64,000 nucleotides of DNA, from positions 2,542,001 to 2,606,000 of the forward strand of contig CAWIXB010000001.1 in the NCBI GenBank assembly GCA_963839955.1. Direction: 5' to 3'. Position numbers and translations under genes: made by a program. This DNA comes from CAWIXB01 sp963839955 (GTDB taxonomy: Bacteria > Actinomycetota > Actinomycetes > JACCUZ01). Position 1 is the first letter of the stretch, and the number at the start of each line of letters is the position of its first letter. Shown here piece by piece: positions 1 through 8,720 of the stretch. Below the pieces are notes generated by a model, which saw only the letters and a list, made by a program, of their open reading frames with translations, ran no database searches and was not told the origin of the DNA.

Positions 1-407
1 ACCGCGTCTGTCTTGGTCACGATGGCAACCTTCGGTGTGCGCCGCACCTGCGCGAGCTCGCGCGCGATGTAGCGGTCACCCGGCCCGAGCTTCTCGTCGG
101 CGGGCAGGCAGAAACCGATGACGTCGACCTCCGCCCACGCGTTGCGCACGCGGTCATTGAGCCGCTCGCCGAGCAGGGTCCGCGGCCGGTGCAGGCCCGG
201 TGTGTCGAGTACGACGAGTTGCGCCTCGGGCCGGTGCACGATGCCGCGCACCACGCGCCGGGTCGTCTGCGGCTTGCTCGACGTGATCGCGACCTTCTCA
301 CCGACGAGCGCGTTGGTCAGCGTCGACTTGCCGGCGTTGGGCCGCCCGACGAAACAGGCGAAGCCGGCCCGGTGCGGAGGCTCGATCGGGGTGCGCTGGC
401 TGGTCAT
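1..407 (-). CDS. era: GTPase Era, N-terminal part (runs off window)
   Basis: Era is a GTPase that binds 16S rRNA and acts in 30S subunit assembly. The window holds the first 135 codons, read leftwards from an ATG at 407; the gene continues past position 1. The P-loop reads GRPNAGKST near residues 21-29, the switch region carries SSKPQTTRR, and the G3 motif is DTPGL. These are the standard Era family motifs. It follows the deaminase-like gene by 13 bases, so it is probably the last gene of the phoH-ybeY-CBS-cdd run. The Era C-terminal KH domain lies outside the window. Confidence 0.95.
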   Translation of the reverse strand, partial: MTSQRTPIEPPHRAGFACFVGRPNAGKSTLTNALVGEKVAITSSKPQTTRRVVRGIVHRPEAQLVVLDTPGLHRPRTLLGERLNDRVRNAWAEVDVIGFCLPADEKLGPGDRYIARELAQVRRTPKVAIVTKTDA

Positions 408-420
408 GGTGGCTACTCGT

Positions 421-765
421 TCAGCGGGTCGCGGTCAGCGACCCGTCGCGAGTGACCAGGTGCACGGTCGCGACGCCCAGGTCCGTGCGCAGGGCATCGT
501 CCTCGGCTGCCAGGTCGTTGGCGTCCGTGCAGACGACAGCCGACTCCAGCCGGTCCGAGCCGCTCGAGAGCGCGGCCGCGCACGCGGCCTGCAGGGCGGT
601 CAGCCGCAGGGACGGCAGCGACACCGCGCCGGCGGCGTAGGTGCGTCCCATGTCGTCGCGTACGGCGGCGCCCTCATCGCCTCCGGTGCGGACGCGTGCG
701 GAGCGGGCCAGCGTGACCAGCTTGGCGTCTTCCGCATCCAGGTCTTCGACGCGCTCAGCCACCAT
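421..765 (-). CDS. Cytidine-deaminase-like small protein
   Basis: This 114-residue protein occupies the position between the CBS-domain protein and era where many actinobacteria carry a gene annotated as cytidine deaminase. I see no complete zinc-binding HAE...PCxxC signature: the only cysteines lie in AACAAAL and VVCTDAN. Real deaminase activity is therefore doubtful. The ATG at 765 overlaps the end of the upstream CBS gene by 11 bases, which suggests translational coupling. The call rests on context and general fold-level resemblance, so function is uncertain. Confidence 0.75.
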   Translation of the reverse strand: MVAERVEDLDAEDAKLVTLARSARVRTGGDEGAAVRDDMGRTYAAGAVSLPSLRLTALQAACAAALSSGSDRLESAVVCTDANDLAAEDDALRTDLGVATVHLVTRDGSLTATR

Positions 766-2074
766 CGGGCACCTCGACGACTTCGGTGCCCGAATCCGTC
801 GCAGCCTCCACCGCCTTGTCGACGCGCCGCACCAGAACGGTGCCCAGCCGGTTCCGCCGCCCCTGGGTGCCCTCGGCAGTGAATTCGACGCCTTGGACCG
901 AGACCTGTGCGCCGGGGATCGGCACCCGGCCGAGGTGCTTGGCGAGGAGCCCCCCGACCGTGTCGACGTCGTCGTCGTCGAGGTCGACGTGCAGCCGCTC
1001 GGCCAGCTCGTCGGCGTGCATGCGCGCGCTGACCCGAAGGTCACCGTTCGGCAGCTCTTCGACGAGCGGCTGCTCCACGTCGTACTCGTCGGTGATCTCG
1101 CCGACGATCTCCTCGATGACGTCCTCGATGGTGACCAGTCCGGCGGTGCCGCCGTACTCATCGATGACGATCCCGACGTGGCTCTGCTCGGCCTGCATCT
1201 CGCGGAGCAGCTCGTCGACCGGTTTGGTCTCGGGCACGAAGACCGCCGGTCGCATCACCGAGTCGACGCGCTCGATGCTCTCGGCGTCGCGGTACTCGTG
1301 GGTACGTCGGATCAGATCCTTGAGGTACACGACGCCGACGACATCGTCGGTTCCGTCGCCGATGACCGGGATGCGGCTGAAGCCGCTGCGCAGCGCCAAC
1401 GACAGTGCTTGGCGCAGCGTCTTGTGCCGCTCGATGAAGACGACGTCGGTGCGCGGCACCATGACCTCGCGCACGATGGTGTCGCCGAGCTCGAAGACCG
1501 AATGGATCATCGTGCGTTCGCGGTCCTCGATGAGCTGGTTCTCCTCCGCCAGGTCTACGAGGTCACGCAGCTCGGCCTCCGACGCGAACGGTCCGTCGCG
1601 GAAGCCCTTTCCGGGTGTGAGAGCGTTGCCCACGAGGATCAGCAGCTGGGGTACCGGCCCCAGCACGCGCGCGAGCGGATAGACGAAACGCGCAGCGACG
1701 AGCGCGATGCGGCCGGCGTGCTGGCGACCGAGGGTGCGCGGCGAGACGCCGATGGCGATGTAGGACACGACGACCATCGCAGCGCCGGCGACAAGGACGG
1801 CCTGCCACGTCTCGTCGAACACCTGCAGGCAGACCACGGTCACCAGCACCGTCGCCATCATCTCGCAGGCAACGCGCATCAGCGTGAGCAGGTTGAGGTA
1901 GCGCGCCGGGTCGGCGACCACCTGCTCGAGCCGTGCCGCGCCTCGTCGCCCGGTGCGTTCGAACTCCTCGGCGGCGACCCGGGACACCCTCGACAGGGCG
2001 GCCTCGGCGCCCGCAAAGAGCCCGCCGAAGAGGACGAGCACCGCGGCAAGCACGATCAGCCAGACGTCCACCAT
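755..2074 (-). CDS. CNNM/CorC-type membrane protein with CBS pair (hemolysin family)
   Basis: This 439-residue protein has an N-terminal DUF21 (CNNM) membrane domain with about four helices in residues 1-130, a CBS-domain pair around 190-330 and a C-terminal CorC_HlyC domain. Family members are linked to Mg2+ or Co2+ efflux; older annotations call them hemolysins. I chose the ATG at 2074, whose bases overlap the ybeY stop (TGATG). An in-frame start at 2095 would add seven residues. It sits in the conserved ybeY-CBS-cdd-era order. The specific ion is unknown. Confidence 0.9.
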   Translation of the reverse strand: MVDVWLIVLAAVLVLFGGLFAGAEAALSRVSRVAAEEFERTGRRGAARLEQVVADPARYLNLLTLMRVACEMMATVLVTVVCLQVFDETWQAVLVAGAAMVVVSYIAIGVSPRTLGRQHAGRIALVAARFVYPLARVLGPVPQLLILVGNALTPGKGFRDGPFASEAELRDLVDLAEENQLIEDRERTMIHSVFELGDTIVREVMVPRTDVVFIERHKTLRQALSLALRSGFSRIPVIGDGTDDVVGVVYLKDLIRRTHEYRDAESIERVDSVMRPAVFVPETKPVDELLREMQAEQSHVGIVIDEYGGTAGLVTIEDVIEEIVGEITDEYDVEQPLVEELPNGDLRVSARMHADELAERLHVDLDDDDVDTVGGLLAKHLGRVPIPGAQVSVQGVEFTAEGTQGRRNRLGTVLVRRVDKAVEAATDSGTEVVEVPDGG

Positions 2075-2529
2075 CACGACCTGGCTTCCTGCCACGACCG
2101 CAGCAGGTCCTTCTGGAGGCCGAACATCTCGCGTTCCTCGTCGGGCTCGGCGTGGTCGTAGCCCAGCAGGTGCAGGATGCCGTGGGTGGCGAGCAGGTGC
2201 AGCTCGTCCTCGAGCGAGTGACCCGCCTCCGCGGCCTGGGCACGGGCGAACTCGGGGCAGAGCACGATGTCGCCGAGCAGGCCTGGATCGGGCTCACGCT
2301 CGTCGCTCCCGGGACGCAGCTCGTCCATCGGGAAGGACAGCACGTCGGTGGGACCGGACTCGTCCATCCACTGCTGGTGCAACGCGCTCATGGCGTCGGT
2401 GTCGACGAGCAGCACGGACAGCTCAGCCAACGGGTGGATGCGCATCTGCTCGAGCACGAACCGCGAGACGTCGGCGAGCGCCGCTGCGTCGACGTCCTCG
2501 CCCGACTCGTTGTTGACATCGATACTCAC
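2074..2529 (-). CDS. ybeY: Endoribonuclease YbeY
   Basis: YbeY is a metal-dependent endoribonuclease needed for 16S rRNA 3'-end maturation and 70S quality control. The 151-residue product carries the diagnostic zinc motif HGILHLLGYDH near the C-terminus, with all three histidines present. The start is a GTG at 2529 whose GTGA overlaps the phoH stop; the longer open frame upstream is low-complexity Arg-rich read-through inside phoH and is unlikely to be translated. It lies between phoH and the CBS gene in the usual actinobacterial order. Confidence 0.95.
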   Translation of the reverse strand: MSIDVNNESGEDVDAAALADVSRFVLEQMRIHPLAELSVLLVDTDAMSALHQQWMDESGPTDVLSFPMDELRPGSDEREPDPGLLGDIVLCPEFARAQAAEAGHSLEDELHLLATHGILHLLGYDHAEPDEEREMFGLQKDLLRSWQEARS

Positions 2530-4649
2530 CGGCGTCCCCGTGCGCCAGAGCCGCCCCTGCCTCCGCCGCCGCCCCGCCCGCCGGAGCCACGACGCGCGCC
2601 CTCGTCGTGCGCCTGGTCCCATCTCCCGTAGGCATCGACGATGTCGGTGACCAGCCGGTGGCGTACAACGTCGGTGCTCGCGAGCCTGGAGAAGAACACG
2701 TCGTCGAGACCTTCGAGGATGTCCTGCACCACCCGCAGGCCGCTGTGCGTGCCGCTCGGCAGGTCGACCTGGGTGACGTCTCCGGTCACGACCATCTTCG
2801 AGCCGAAGCCGAGACGCGTCAGGAACATCTTCATCTGCTCGGCGGAGGAGTTCTGCGCCTCGTCGAGGATGATGAACGCGTCGTTAAGGGTGTTGTGCGT
2901 GACGAGGAAGTCGTCCGTCACGTAGAGCGAGTCCTGGGCGCCGACGGCGATGCACACGCACTCCATCTCGCCGACCGGTTCGATGCTGTCGATGAAGCGC
3001 ATCGGCCGGCCACCGCCGGCTGCGTCGTACGCAGCTGACTTGCGCCCGTGGCGGAACGGGGCCAACCCGGCCGGCAGCCGGATATCGACGATGTGTGCGT
3101 CGTGCCGGTGCCATACCGGTCGGTCAGGCGTCCCCCCGGGTGCGCGCCCAGCGGCGGGCCGGGTGTGCGTATAGGCCACCCCGCCCAGCGAACGGACGAG
3201 GAACACGACGTCGTCGCGCAGCCTGTCCGAGCAGGTCGAGTACTGCACCCGGCAGGTCCGGCCGCGCTGACTCACGGGGCCACCGTCGGTGTCGAGCAGC
3301 CCTTGTAGGACCGCCAAGCGCACATCCATGCTGTTGATCAGATAGACCGTCGGCACGAACCTCGTGGTCGAGCGGGTGCCGGCCAGGCCCAGGTTTCGGA
3401 CGATCTCAGTGACCGGGTTCGCGACGATGGTCCCTCCGCGCCCGCCGCCAACGCGACGCAGCACGTAGTCACATCCCGACTTGTGCGCCACGTCGACCCC
3501 CGGCAGAGCGTCATCGAGAGCGACCGCGAGTTCCTGGTCGTTCGTCGAGAAGCTGGGCGTCGTTGTGGTCGTGAGACAGCCGTCACCGAGCAGCAGCCCC
3601 AGGGCGTACGCATCCATCGGCACCGGCCGCGGCTCGAGCGCTACCGGATCGACCATCGGCAGCTCGAAGCGTCGATAGTGCGCCCGTCGCAGATCGCCGA
3701 GCATCTCTCTGGTCTCGAGGACGCGGCCCGGCTTGCCGTGCCGGCGGTCATCCCGTGTGGTGACGAACCAGAGATGCTCACCGCAGGCCAGCGTCGACGC
3801 GCCGTCCTGCGCCTTCACGCGGTAGACAGTCTTGCGGCCCTGAGGGTAGACACCGAGGACCGCCGTGGGTTGCCCGTCCGACCCGATGACGAGATCGCCG
3901 ACGCGAAGCTTCCCGATGGGTGCGAAACCAGTGGGAGTCAGGACAGGCGTATCGGCGGGTTGGGCGCGGCCTCTCATATATGCCAGCGGCGCGACCTCGA
4001 TGGTGCCGGCGGTCATCAGCCGCGGGATCGACTCGGGGTCGATCATGTCGTGCAGTGCGTCGTAGAGCGGGCGTAGGTAGGGGTCGATCTTCTCGTACAG
4101 CGTGCCCGGCAGGAAGCCGAGCCGCTCCCCCGCCTCGACCGCGGGTCTCGTCAGGATGATGCGGTTGACGCGCTTGGCCTGCAGCGCCTGCACTGCCTTG
4201 GCCATCGCCAGGTAGGTCTTGCCGGTGCCGGCCGGACCGATGCTGAACACGATGGTGTGCTTGTCGATCGCGTCGACGTAGCGCTTCTGGTTGAGCGTCT
4301 TGGGCCGGATCGTGCGACCGCGGCTCGACAGGATGTTGTGGGTGAGCACCTCGGCGGGACGCTCGCCGGTCTCGCTGCGTAGCATCGCGACGACTCGCTC
4401 GACCGACTCGCCGGTCAGGCCCTGGCCGGTGCGCAGCACGGTGATGATCTCGTCGTACAGCCGCTCCAAGAGCGCGATCTCGCTGGACTCGCCGGTGATG
4501 GTGATCTCGTTCCCGCGGACATGGATGTCAGTGGTGGGGAACGCCTTCTCGACGACCCGCAGGAGCTCGTCCCCCGATCCGAGCACGGCCACCATGGGCT
4601 GGCTCGCCGGAACGATGATCTTGGACTGGGCCGGTGGGGACTCTGCCAT
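2526..4649 (-). CDS. phoH: PhoH-family ATPase interrupted by an intein
   Basis: PhoH proteins are P-loop ATPases linked to RNA metabolism. The host protein is about 349 residues; the 707-residue precursor is longer because of an in-frame intein at residues 229-586. The extein has Walker A GPAGTGKT (138-145) and Walker B IILDEAQ (593-599). Removing the intein restores the conserved RGR-TLNDAFIILDEAQ block without a gap. The ATG at 4649 is preferred to an upstream ATG at 4709, whose extra 20 residues look non-native. The C-terminus is a Gly/Arg-rich tail. The stop overlaps the ybeY GTG. Confidence 0.95.
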   Translation of the reverse strand: MAESPPAQSKIIVPASQPMVAVLGSGDELLRVVEKAFPTTDIHVRGNEITITGESSEIALLERLYDEIITVLRTGQGLTGESVERVVAMLRSETGERPAEVLTHNILSSRGRTIRPKTLNQKRYVDAIDKHTIVFSIGPAGTGKTYLAMAKAVQALQAKRVNRIILTRPAVEAGERLGFLPGTLYEKIDPYLRPLYDALHDMIDPESIPRLMTAGTIEVAPLAYMRGRAQPADTPVLTPTGFAPIGKLRVGDLVIGSDGQPTAVLGVYPQGRKTVYRVKAQDGASTLACGEHLWFVTTRDDRRHGKPGRVLETREMLGDLRRAHYRRFELPMVDPVALEPRPVPMDAYALGLLLGDGCLTTTTTPSFSTNDQELAVALDDALPGVDVAHKSGCDYVLRRVGGGRGGTIVANPVTEIVRNLGLAGTRSTTRFVPTVYLINSMDVRLAVLQGLLDTDGGPVSQRGRTCRVQYSTCSDRLRDDVVFLVRSLGGVAYTHTRPAAGRAPGGTPDRPVWHRHDAHIVDIRLPAGLAPFRHGRKSAAYDAAGGGRPMRFIDSIEPVGEMECVCIAVGAQDSLYVTDDFLVTHNTLNDAFIILDEAQNSSAEQMKMFLTRLGFGSKMVVTGDVTQVDLPSGTHSGLRVVQDILEGLDDVFFSRLASTDVVRHRLVTDIVDAYGRWDQAHDEGARRGSGGRGGGGGRGGSGARGRR
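2892..3965 (-). other. Intein with LAGLIDADG endonuclease domain, class 3-like, inside phoH
   Basis: The insert is 358 residues between Arg228 and Thr587 of the precursor. It starts with Ala instead of Cys or Ser (AQPADTPVLTPTG), ends in His-Asn, and is followed by Thr at +1. Block B reads EHLW, with Trp two residues after the His, and block F has Cys566 in CVCIAV. Trp, Cys and Thr at these places match the WCT signature of class 3 inteins, which splice through the block F cysteine. Two LAGLIDADG-type motifs are visible (LGLLLGDG at about 350-357, VLQGLLDTDG at about 446-455), so the homing endonuclease domain looks intact. Assignment to class 3 is inferred from motifs. Confidence 0.92.
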
Positions 4650-4729
4650 GGGTGGGCCGTGTCGGCCTGCTGCCCTGCTTCCCTGCTGGTCGGACCTCGG
4701 ACACCTCACATGCTAGGCGATATCGCCCG

Positions 4730-5080
4730 CTACCCGGGCGGCCACGCCATCGCCCGTCCAGCCAGGACGTGGCCGTGGACGTGGAACACCGACTGCCCGG
4801 ACTCGGCCCCCGTGTTGAAGACCAGCCGGAAGCTCTCGTGGCCCGCCCCCTTCGCGATCGAGCGGCCGAGCGTGACCAGCTCGGCCAGCGCCTCGGGGTC
4901 CGCGCTCGCCAGGGCGCCGACGTCACGGTGATGGGCACGGGGGACGACGAGCACGTGGGTGGGCGCCTGCGGGTTGAGGTCCTGGAACGCCAGCACGCGC
5001 TCGCCCTCGGCGACCACGTCGGCCGGCACGCCCCCGGCAACAATGCGGCAGAACAGACAGTCGTCGGCGTTCTGGCTCAT
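4730..5080 (-). CDS. HIT-family nucleotide hydrolase (Hint-like)
   Basis: This 116-residue histidine-triad protein carries HVHGHVLAG near the C-terminus, the HxHxH active site of nucleoside phosphoramidase or nucleotidyl hydrolases. The N-terminal DCLFC pair is typical of zinc-containing Hint branches. The ATG at 5080 gives the normal family length; the longer open frame upstream runs into the divergent sigma-factor promoter region. It lies 80 bases upstream of phoH on the same strand. The substrate cannot be read from sequence. Confidence 0.92.
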   Translation of the reverse strand: MSQNADDCLFCRIVAGGVPADVVAEGERVLAFQDLNPQAPTHVLVVPRAHHRDVGALASADPEALAELVTLGRSIAKGAGHESFRLVFNTGAESGQSVFHVHGHVLAGRAMAWPPG

Positions 5081-5148
5081 ATCCCCGACCCTACCGACGC
5101 CTAGCGCCGCCGATCGGCGCGCCGCCTGCGAGGTAATGGGCCAACCGT

Positions 5149-5175
5149 GTAAACCAGAAGCACGAAGCTCGCGTC
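5149..5175 (+). promoter_or_regulatory. Candidate ECF-type promoter before the sigma gene
   Basis: A taaacc hexamer (5150-5155 core) is followed after 16 bases by cgtc (5172-5175). This resembles the AAC / CGTC pattern used by many ECF sigma factors, and it sits about 54 bases before the sigma gene ATG. It would suit autoregulation. This is a pattern match by eye only. Confidence 0.35.
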
Positions 5176-5228
5176 CTACGAACATGACAGCGCTCGCAGG
5201 CAGGCTTCGCGGAGGGAGCGCCCCCGGC

Positions 5229-5759
5229 ATGACCGGCGCAGCCGACGCGGCAGAACCGTCGATGAGCTGGGACGCCGACGAGGCGATCACCCAGATCTAT
5301 TCCGCGCACTACCGCTCCCTGGTTCGGCTGGCCGCGCTCTTCCTGCGTGACGTGCCCGTCGCCGAGGAAGTCGTGCAGGACTCCTTCATCGCGATGCACG
5401 GCGCCTGGCGCCGGCTGCGCGACCCGGACCGGGCCCTTGCGTACCTGCGTCAATCGGTGGTCAACCGGTCGCGTTCGGCCCTGCGCCACCACAAGGTGAC
5501 GCTGAAGTACGCACCTGCACCGATGCCCGACGCTGCCAGCGCCGAGCACGGCGCGATGGGCGCACTCGAGTACCGCGAGGTCGTCGACGCGTTGCGCCTG
5601 CTACCCGAGCGCCAGCGCGAGGTGCTGGTGCTCCGCTACTACGGCGACCTGTCCGAGGCGGACATCGCCGAGACGCTCGGCATCAGCCGCGGCGCCGTGA
5701 AGAGCCACGCGTCACGCGGCATGGCCGCGCTACGCACAAGTCTGGAGCAGTCCGCATGA
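5229..5759 (+). CDS. ECF RNA polymerase sigma factor (SigE-like)
   Basis: The 176-residue product has a sigma-70 region 2 (residues about 15-85, with the VAEEVVQDSFIAMHGAWRR segment) and a region 4 helix-turn-helix (about 115-170, LPERQREVLVLRYYGDLSE... and ISRGAVKSHASRG). The ATG at 5229 has GGAGGG about 12 bases upstream; an ATG at 5184 is also in frame. The stop overlaps the next ATG (ATGA), and that gene encodes a membrane protein with a cytosolic N-terminus. This is the usual sigma/anti-sigma pairing, but an anti-sigma function for the partner is inferred. Confidence 0.92.
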   Translation: MTGAADAAEPSMSWDADEAITQIYSAHYRSLVRLAALFLRDVPVAEEVVQDSFIAMHGAWRRLRDPDRALAYLRQSVVNRSRSALRHHKVTLKYAPAPMPDAASAEHGAMGALEYREVVDALRLLPERQREVLVLRYYGDLSEADIAETLGISRGAVKSHASRGMAALRTSLEQSA

Positions 5760-6832
5760 ACACCCCCCGAGACCAAGATGTGCTGGGCGACCGGCTGCGC
5801 GATGCGCTGCACCGCGAGGCCGACCAGGTGCGCCCCGCCGGCGACGGCCTGGCCCGGATCCGCGAAGGCATCGATGCACGCCAGGCACGCATCTGGTGGC
5901 GCATGCCCGCTCTCGCGCTGGGTGCAGCGGCGCTCGTCGGCGTGGCCCTCGGCGGCGTTCTGCTCCGCGGTGGCGACCAGGACGCGACCAAACTCCCTGC
6001 GGCCACGTCCTCGCCGACCGTGAAGGCGAGCGACGACCCCACGTCGGCACCGTCGACTGAACCGTCGTCCGAGGGCACCACCACGCCCACCGCGGCGGCT
6101 CCCCCGGTCAAGACGACCACGTCGCCGCCCGCAGTTGCAGTTGGCCCGGTGTCGGTGTTCGTCTACTACGTGCGCGACGACCGCGGCACCCTCCGGCTCT
6201 ACCGCGAGCAGCACACCGCCGCTGGCCACGCCAAGGGACGCGCAGCAGCAGCGGTCACGGAGATGTTCGGTGACAGCGCCGTCGACCCCGACTACTCGTC
6301 GCCGTGGCAAGCCGGAACCAAGGTGATCGGTTACACCCGCACCGGCAGCCTCGCCACGGTCAACGTCACGCGCTTCCCCGCCGTCGGCTCCGCCGCCGAG
6401 GCGATCGCCGTACAGCAGCTCGTCTACACCGTGACCGCGAACGACACCGCCGCGAAGCGGGTGCGGCTCACGGTGAACGGCAAGACGCCCAGCTCCGGCC
6501 ACGCAGACCTGTCCGCACCGCAGGCACGTGCGCCCATGCTCGACGTGCAGGGCCTGATCTGGATCCTCGCCCCCAAGCAGGGTCAGCGGACCGGTTCGCC
6601 CGTGACGGTCACGGTCTTCGGCACCGCCTTCGAGGGCAACGTCACACTCCGCGTCTTCGAAGGTGACCAGGAGGTGGCGTCGGACTTCGTGACCACCGCG
6701 ATGGGCGAGTTCCGCCAGGCGAGCACGACGTTCACCCTCGACCCGGGCAGCTACACGGTGCGGGCCTACGACGAGAACGCCGAGAACGGTGACCTGCTCG
6801 AGCGCGACAGCAAGTCGTTCACCGTCAACTGA
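5756..6832 (+). CDS. Membrane-anchored GerMN/Gmad2-domain protein, possible sigma partner
   Basis: This 358-residue protein has a 45-residue cytosolic start, one membrane helix (about 50-70), a Ser/Thr/Pro linker, a GerMN-type domain (about 130-240) and a C-terminal Gmad2 immunoglobulin-like domain (about 260-358). GerMN and Gmad2 are extracytoplasmic modules in spore-germination-like and lipoprotein families. It overlaps the ECF sigma gene by four bases. The short N-terminus has no ZAS Cys/His motif that I can see, so anti-sigma activity is only a contextual guess. It converges with rsmE. Confidence 0.85.
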   Translation: MNTPRDQDVLGDRLRDALHREADQVRPAGDGLARIREGIDARQARIWWRMPALALGAAALVGVALGGVLLRGGDQDATKLPAATSSPTVKASDDPTSAPSTEPSSEGTTTPTAAAPPVKTTTSPPAVAVGPVSVFVYYVRDDRGTLRLYREQHTAAGHAKGRAAAAVTEMFGDSAVDPDYSSPWQAGTKVIGYTRTGSLATVNVTRFPAVGSAAEAIAVQQLVYTVTANDTAAKRVRLTVNGKTPSSGHADLSAPQARAPMLDVQGLIWILAPKQGQRTGSPVTVTVFGTAFEGNVTLRVFEGDQEVASDFVTTAMGEFRQASTTFTLDPGSYTVRAYDENAENGDLLERDSKSFTVN

Positions 6833-6848
6833 AAGACCGTCGACCGAG

Positions 6849-6867
6849 GCAGCCCTTGCGGGACTGC
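6849..6867. terminator. Small hairpin between convergent genes
   Basis: GCAG-CCC pairs with GGG-(A)-CTGC across a four-base loop, with one bulged base. It lies between the stops of the Gmad2 protein and rsmE, where a bidirectional terminator is expected. There is no clear T-run. Confidence 0.3.
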
Positions 6868-7617
6868 TCAGCGCCAACGATCCGTTCGCGCGAGCAGCAC
6901 CGCGAGGGCTGCGGCACCTGCGGTCGAGGTGCGCAGCACCGTCGGCCCGAGCCGGTACGCCGATGCGCCGGCCGCCTCGAACGCAGCCAGCTCGTCGGGC
7001 GTCAGCCCGCCTTCAGGCCCGACGACCAGGACCACGTCGCCGCTGGCCGGAGGCGTGACAGCAGCCAGCGAGCTCGTGGCGTCCTCGTGCAGCACCAGCC
7101 CTGTGGCTGCAGCCGCCAGCAGACCCGCAACGTCAGATGTCGACGCCAGCTCGGCGACCTCCGGGAAGTGTGCGCGGCGCGCCTGCTTGCCGGCGGCGAA
7201 GGCAGCGTTGCGCCAGCGGCTCAGCGCCTTGTCCTTGCGGCCGGCCTTCCATCGAGTGATGCACCGGTAGGCCGCCCAGGGGACGACGAGGTCGACGCCG
7301 ACCTCGGTCATCGTCTCGACGGCGAGCTCGCCGCGTTCGCCCTTGGGCAGTGCCTGCACCACCACCAGGCGAGGCTGCGGTGCGGGGACCTCCGTGCGGC
7401 GCTCGATCGTGAGGTCGAGATGGTCGCGCTCGACGACGGCGACGGTGCACTCGGCGATGCGACCAGCGCCGTCGGTCAGCACGACCTGCTCGCCCTCGCG
7501 CAGCCGGGTCACCGTGGCCGCGTGCCGGCCCTCGGCGCCATCGAGCCGCACGGTCGCGGAGCCCATCAGCCGCTCGCGCGGGACGACGAACACCGGAGCG
7601 CTCAGCGTTCGCCCCAC
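6868..7617 (-). CDS. rsmE: 16S rRNA (uracil-1498-N3)-methyltransferase RsmE
   Basis: RsmE methylates U1498 of 16S rRNA using S-adenosylmethionine. The 249-residue product shows the SPOUT-knot motifs VLVVGPEGGLTPDE (about 194-207) and LGPTVLRTSTAGAAAL (about 225-240), which form the SAM site. The N-terminal PUA-like domain covers about residues 1-75. The start at 7617 overlaps the dnaJ end by 16 bases. Placement after hrcA-dnaJ is the standard actinobacterial and firmicute order. Confidence 0.95.
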   Translation of the reverse strand: MGRTLSAPVFVVPRERLMGSATVRLDGAEGRHAATVTRLREGEQVVLTDGAGRIAECTVAVVERDHLDLTIERRTEVPAPQPRLVVVQALPKGERGELAVETMTEVGVDLVVPWAAYRCITRWKAGRKDKALSRWRNAAFAAGKQARRAHFPEVAELASTSDVAGLLAAAATGLVLHEDATSSLAAVTPPASGDVVLVVGPEGGLTPDELAAFEAAGASAYRLGPTVLRTSTAGAAALAVLLARTDRWR

Positions 7618-8720
7618 GCGTCACGGAGGCGGGAGAAGAGCCCGTGACCCTGGCGGGCGGAGGTGAGCTGCCCGTTGGTCGGACCGTCCTCGCCACGCAG
7701 CGCGGCAAGCCGGCGGAGCAGCTCTTCCTGCTCGGCGTCGAGCCGGGTCGGCGTCGTCACGTCGATGTGGACGATGAGCTGTCCGCGCCCGGCAGCCCGC
7801 AGGTGGGAGACACCGAGGCCCGCAAGCGTCACGGTCTGCTCGGACTGGGTGCCGGGCTTCAGCTCGATCTTCTGCGAACCGTCGAGCGTCTCGAGCTCGA
7901 TCGTGGTGCCCAGTGCGGCGGCCGTCATGGGCACCGCGACGGTGGCGTGCAGGTCGTCGCCGCGGCGCTCGAACAGCGGATGGGGCCGCTCGACGACCTC
8001 GACGAACAGGTCGCCGGCCGGTCCGCCCCCCGGACCCATTTCGCCCTGCCCGGCGAGCTGGATGCGGGTGCCGGTGCTGACGCCGGGGGGCACCTTGATG
8101 GCGAGCGAACGGCGGGTGCGCACCCGCCCGTCGCCGCCGCACTCGTGGCACGGGTTGGGGATGACGCTGCCGAATCCCTGACAGTTCGCACACGGACGCG
8201 CGGTCATGACCTGGCCGAGGAACGAGCGGGTCACCTGCTGCACCTCGCCGCGGCCGTGGCAGATCTCACAGGTCCGGGCCCGGGTGCCCGGTGCCGCACC
8301 CTGGCCTGCGCACGTCGGGCACGTGGTCGCCGTCTCCACCTGCAGGTCACGCTCCGCGCCGAAGGTCGCGTCGGCGAGGTCGATGTCCACCCGGATGAGC
8401 GCGTCCTGCCCGCGCCGCTGGCGCGAGCGCGGTCCGCGGTTCGCGGCGCCGCCGAAGAACGCGTCCATGATGTCGGAGAAGCCGAAGCCCGAGCCGAAGC
8501 CGCCGCCGGTCGAGAACGGGTCGGCGCCGAGGTCGTGCATCTCGCGCTTCTGCGGGTCGGAGAGCACCTCGTAGGCCTTGGTGACCTCCTTGAAGCGCTC
8601 CTCCTCACCGGGATTGACGTCGGGGTGCAGCTCGCGTGCGAGCTTGCGGTAGGCCTTCTTGATCTGGTCGGGCGGGGCGTCACGCTCGACACCGAGAACG
8701 GCGTAGTAGTCGACGGACAC
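7602..8720 (-). CDS. dnaJ: Chaperone DnaJ (hrcA-linked paralogue)
   Basis: DnaJ stimulates DnaK ATPase and delivers unfolded clients. The 372-residue protein has a J domain with HPD at 32-34, a Gly/Phe stretch (about 68-90), and four zinc-finger CxxCxGxG repeats with cysteine pairs at 134/137, 151/154, 177/180 and 191/194, all intact. It starts with GTG at 8720, whose first base is the last base of the hrcA TAG. It shares the HrcA-controlled operon. Actinobacteria usually have a second dnaJ beside dnaK-grpE. Confidence 0.96.
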   Translation of the reverse strand: MSVDYYAVLGVERDAPPDQIKKAYRKLARELHPDVNPGEEERFKEVTKAYEVLSDPQKREMHDLGADPFSTGGGFGSGFGFSDIMDAFFGGAANRGPRSRQRRGQDALIRVDIDLADATFGAERDLQVETATTCPTCAGQGAAPGTRARTCEICHGRGEVQQVTRSFLGQVMTARPCANCQGFGSVIPNPCHECGGDGRVRTRRSLAIKVPPGVSTGTRIQLAGQGEMGPGGGPAGDLFVEVVERPHPLFERRGDDLHATVAVPMTAAALGTTIELETLDGSQKIELKPGTQSEQTVTLAGLGVSHLRAAGRGQLIVHIDVTTPTRLDAEQEELLRRLAALRGEDGPTNGQLTSARQGHGLFSRLRDAWGER

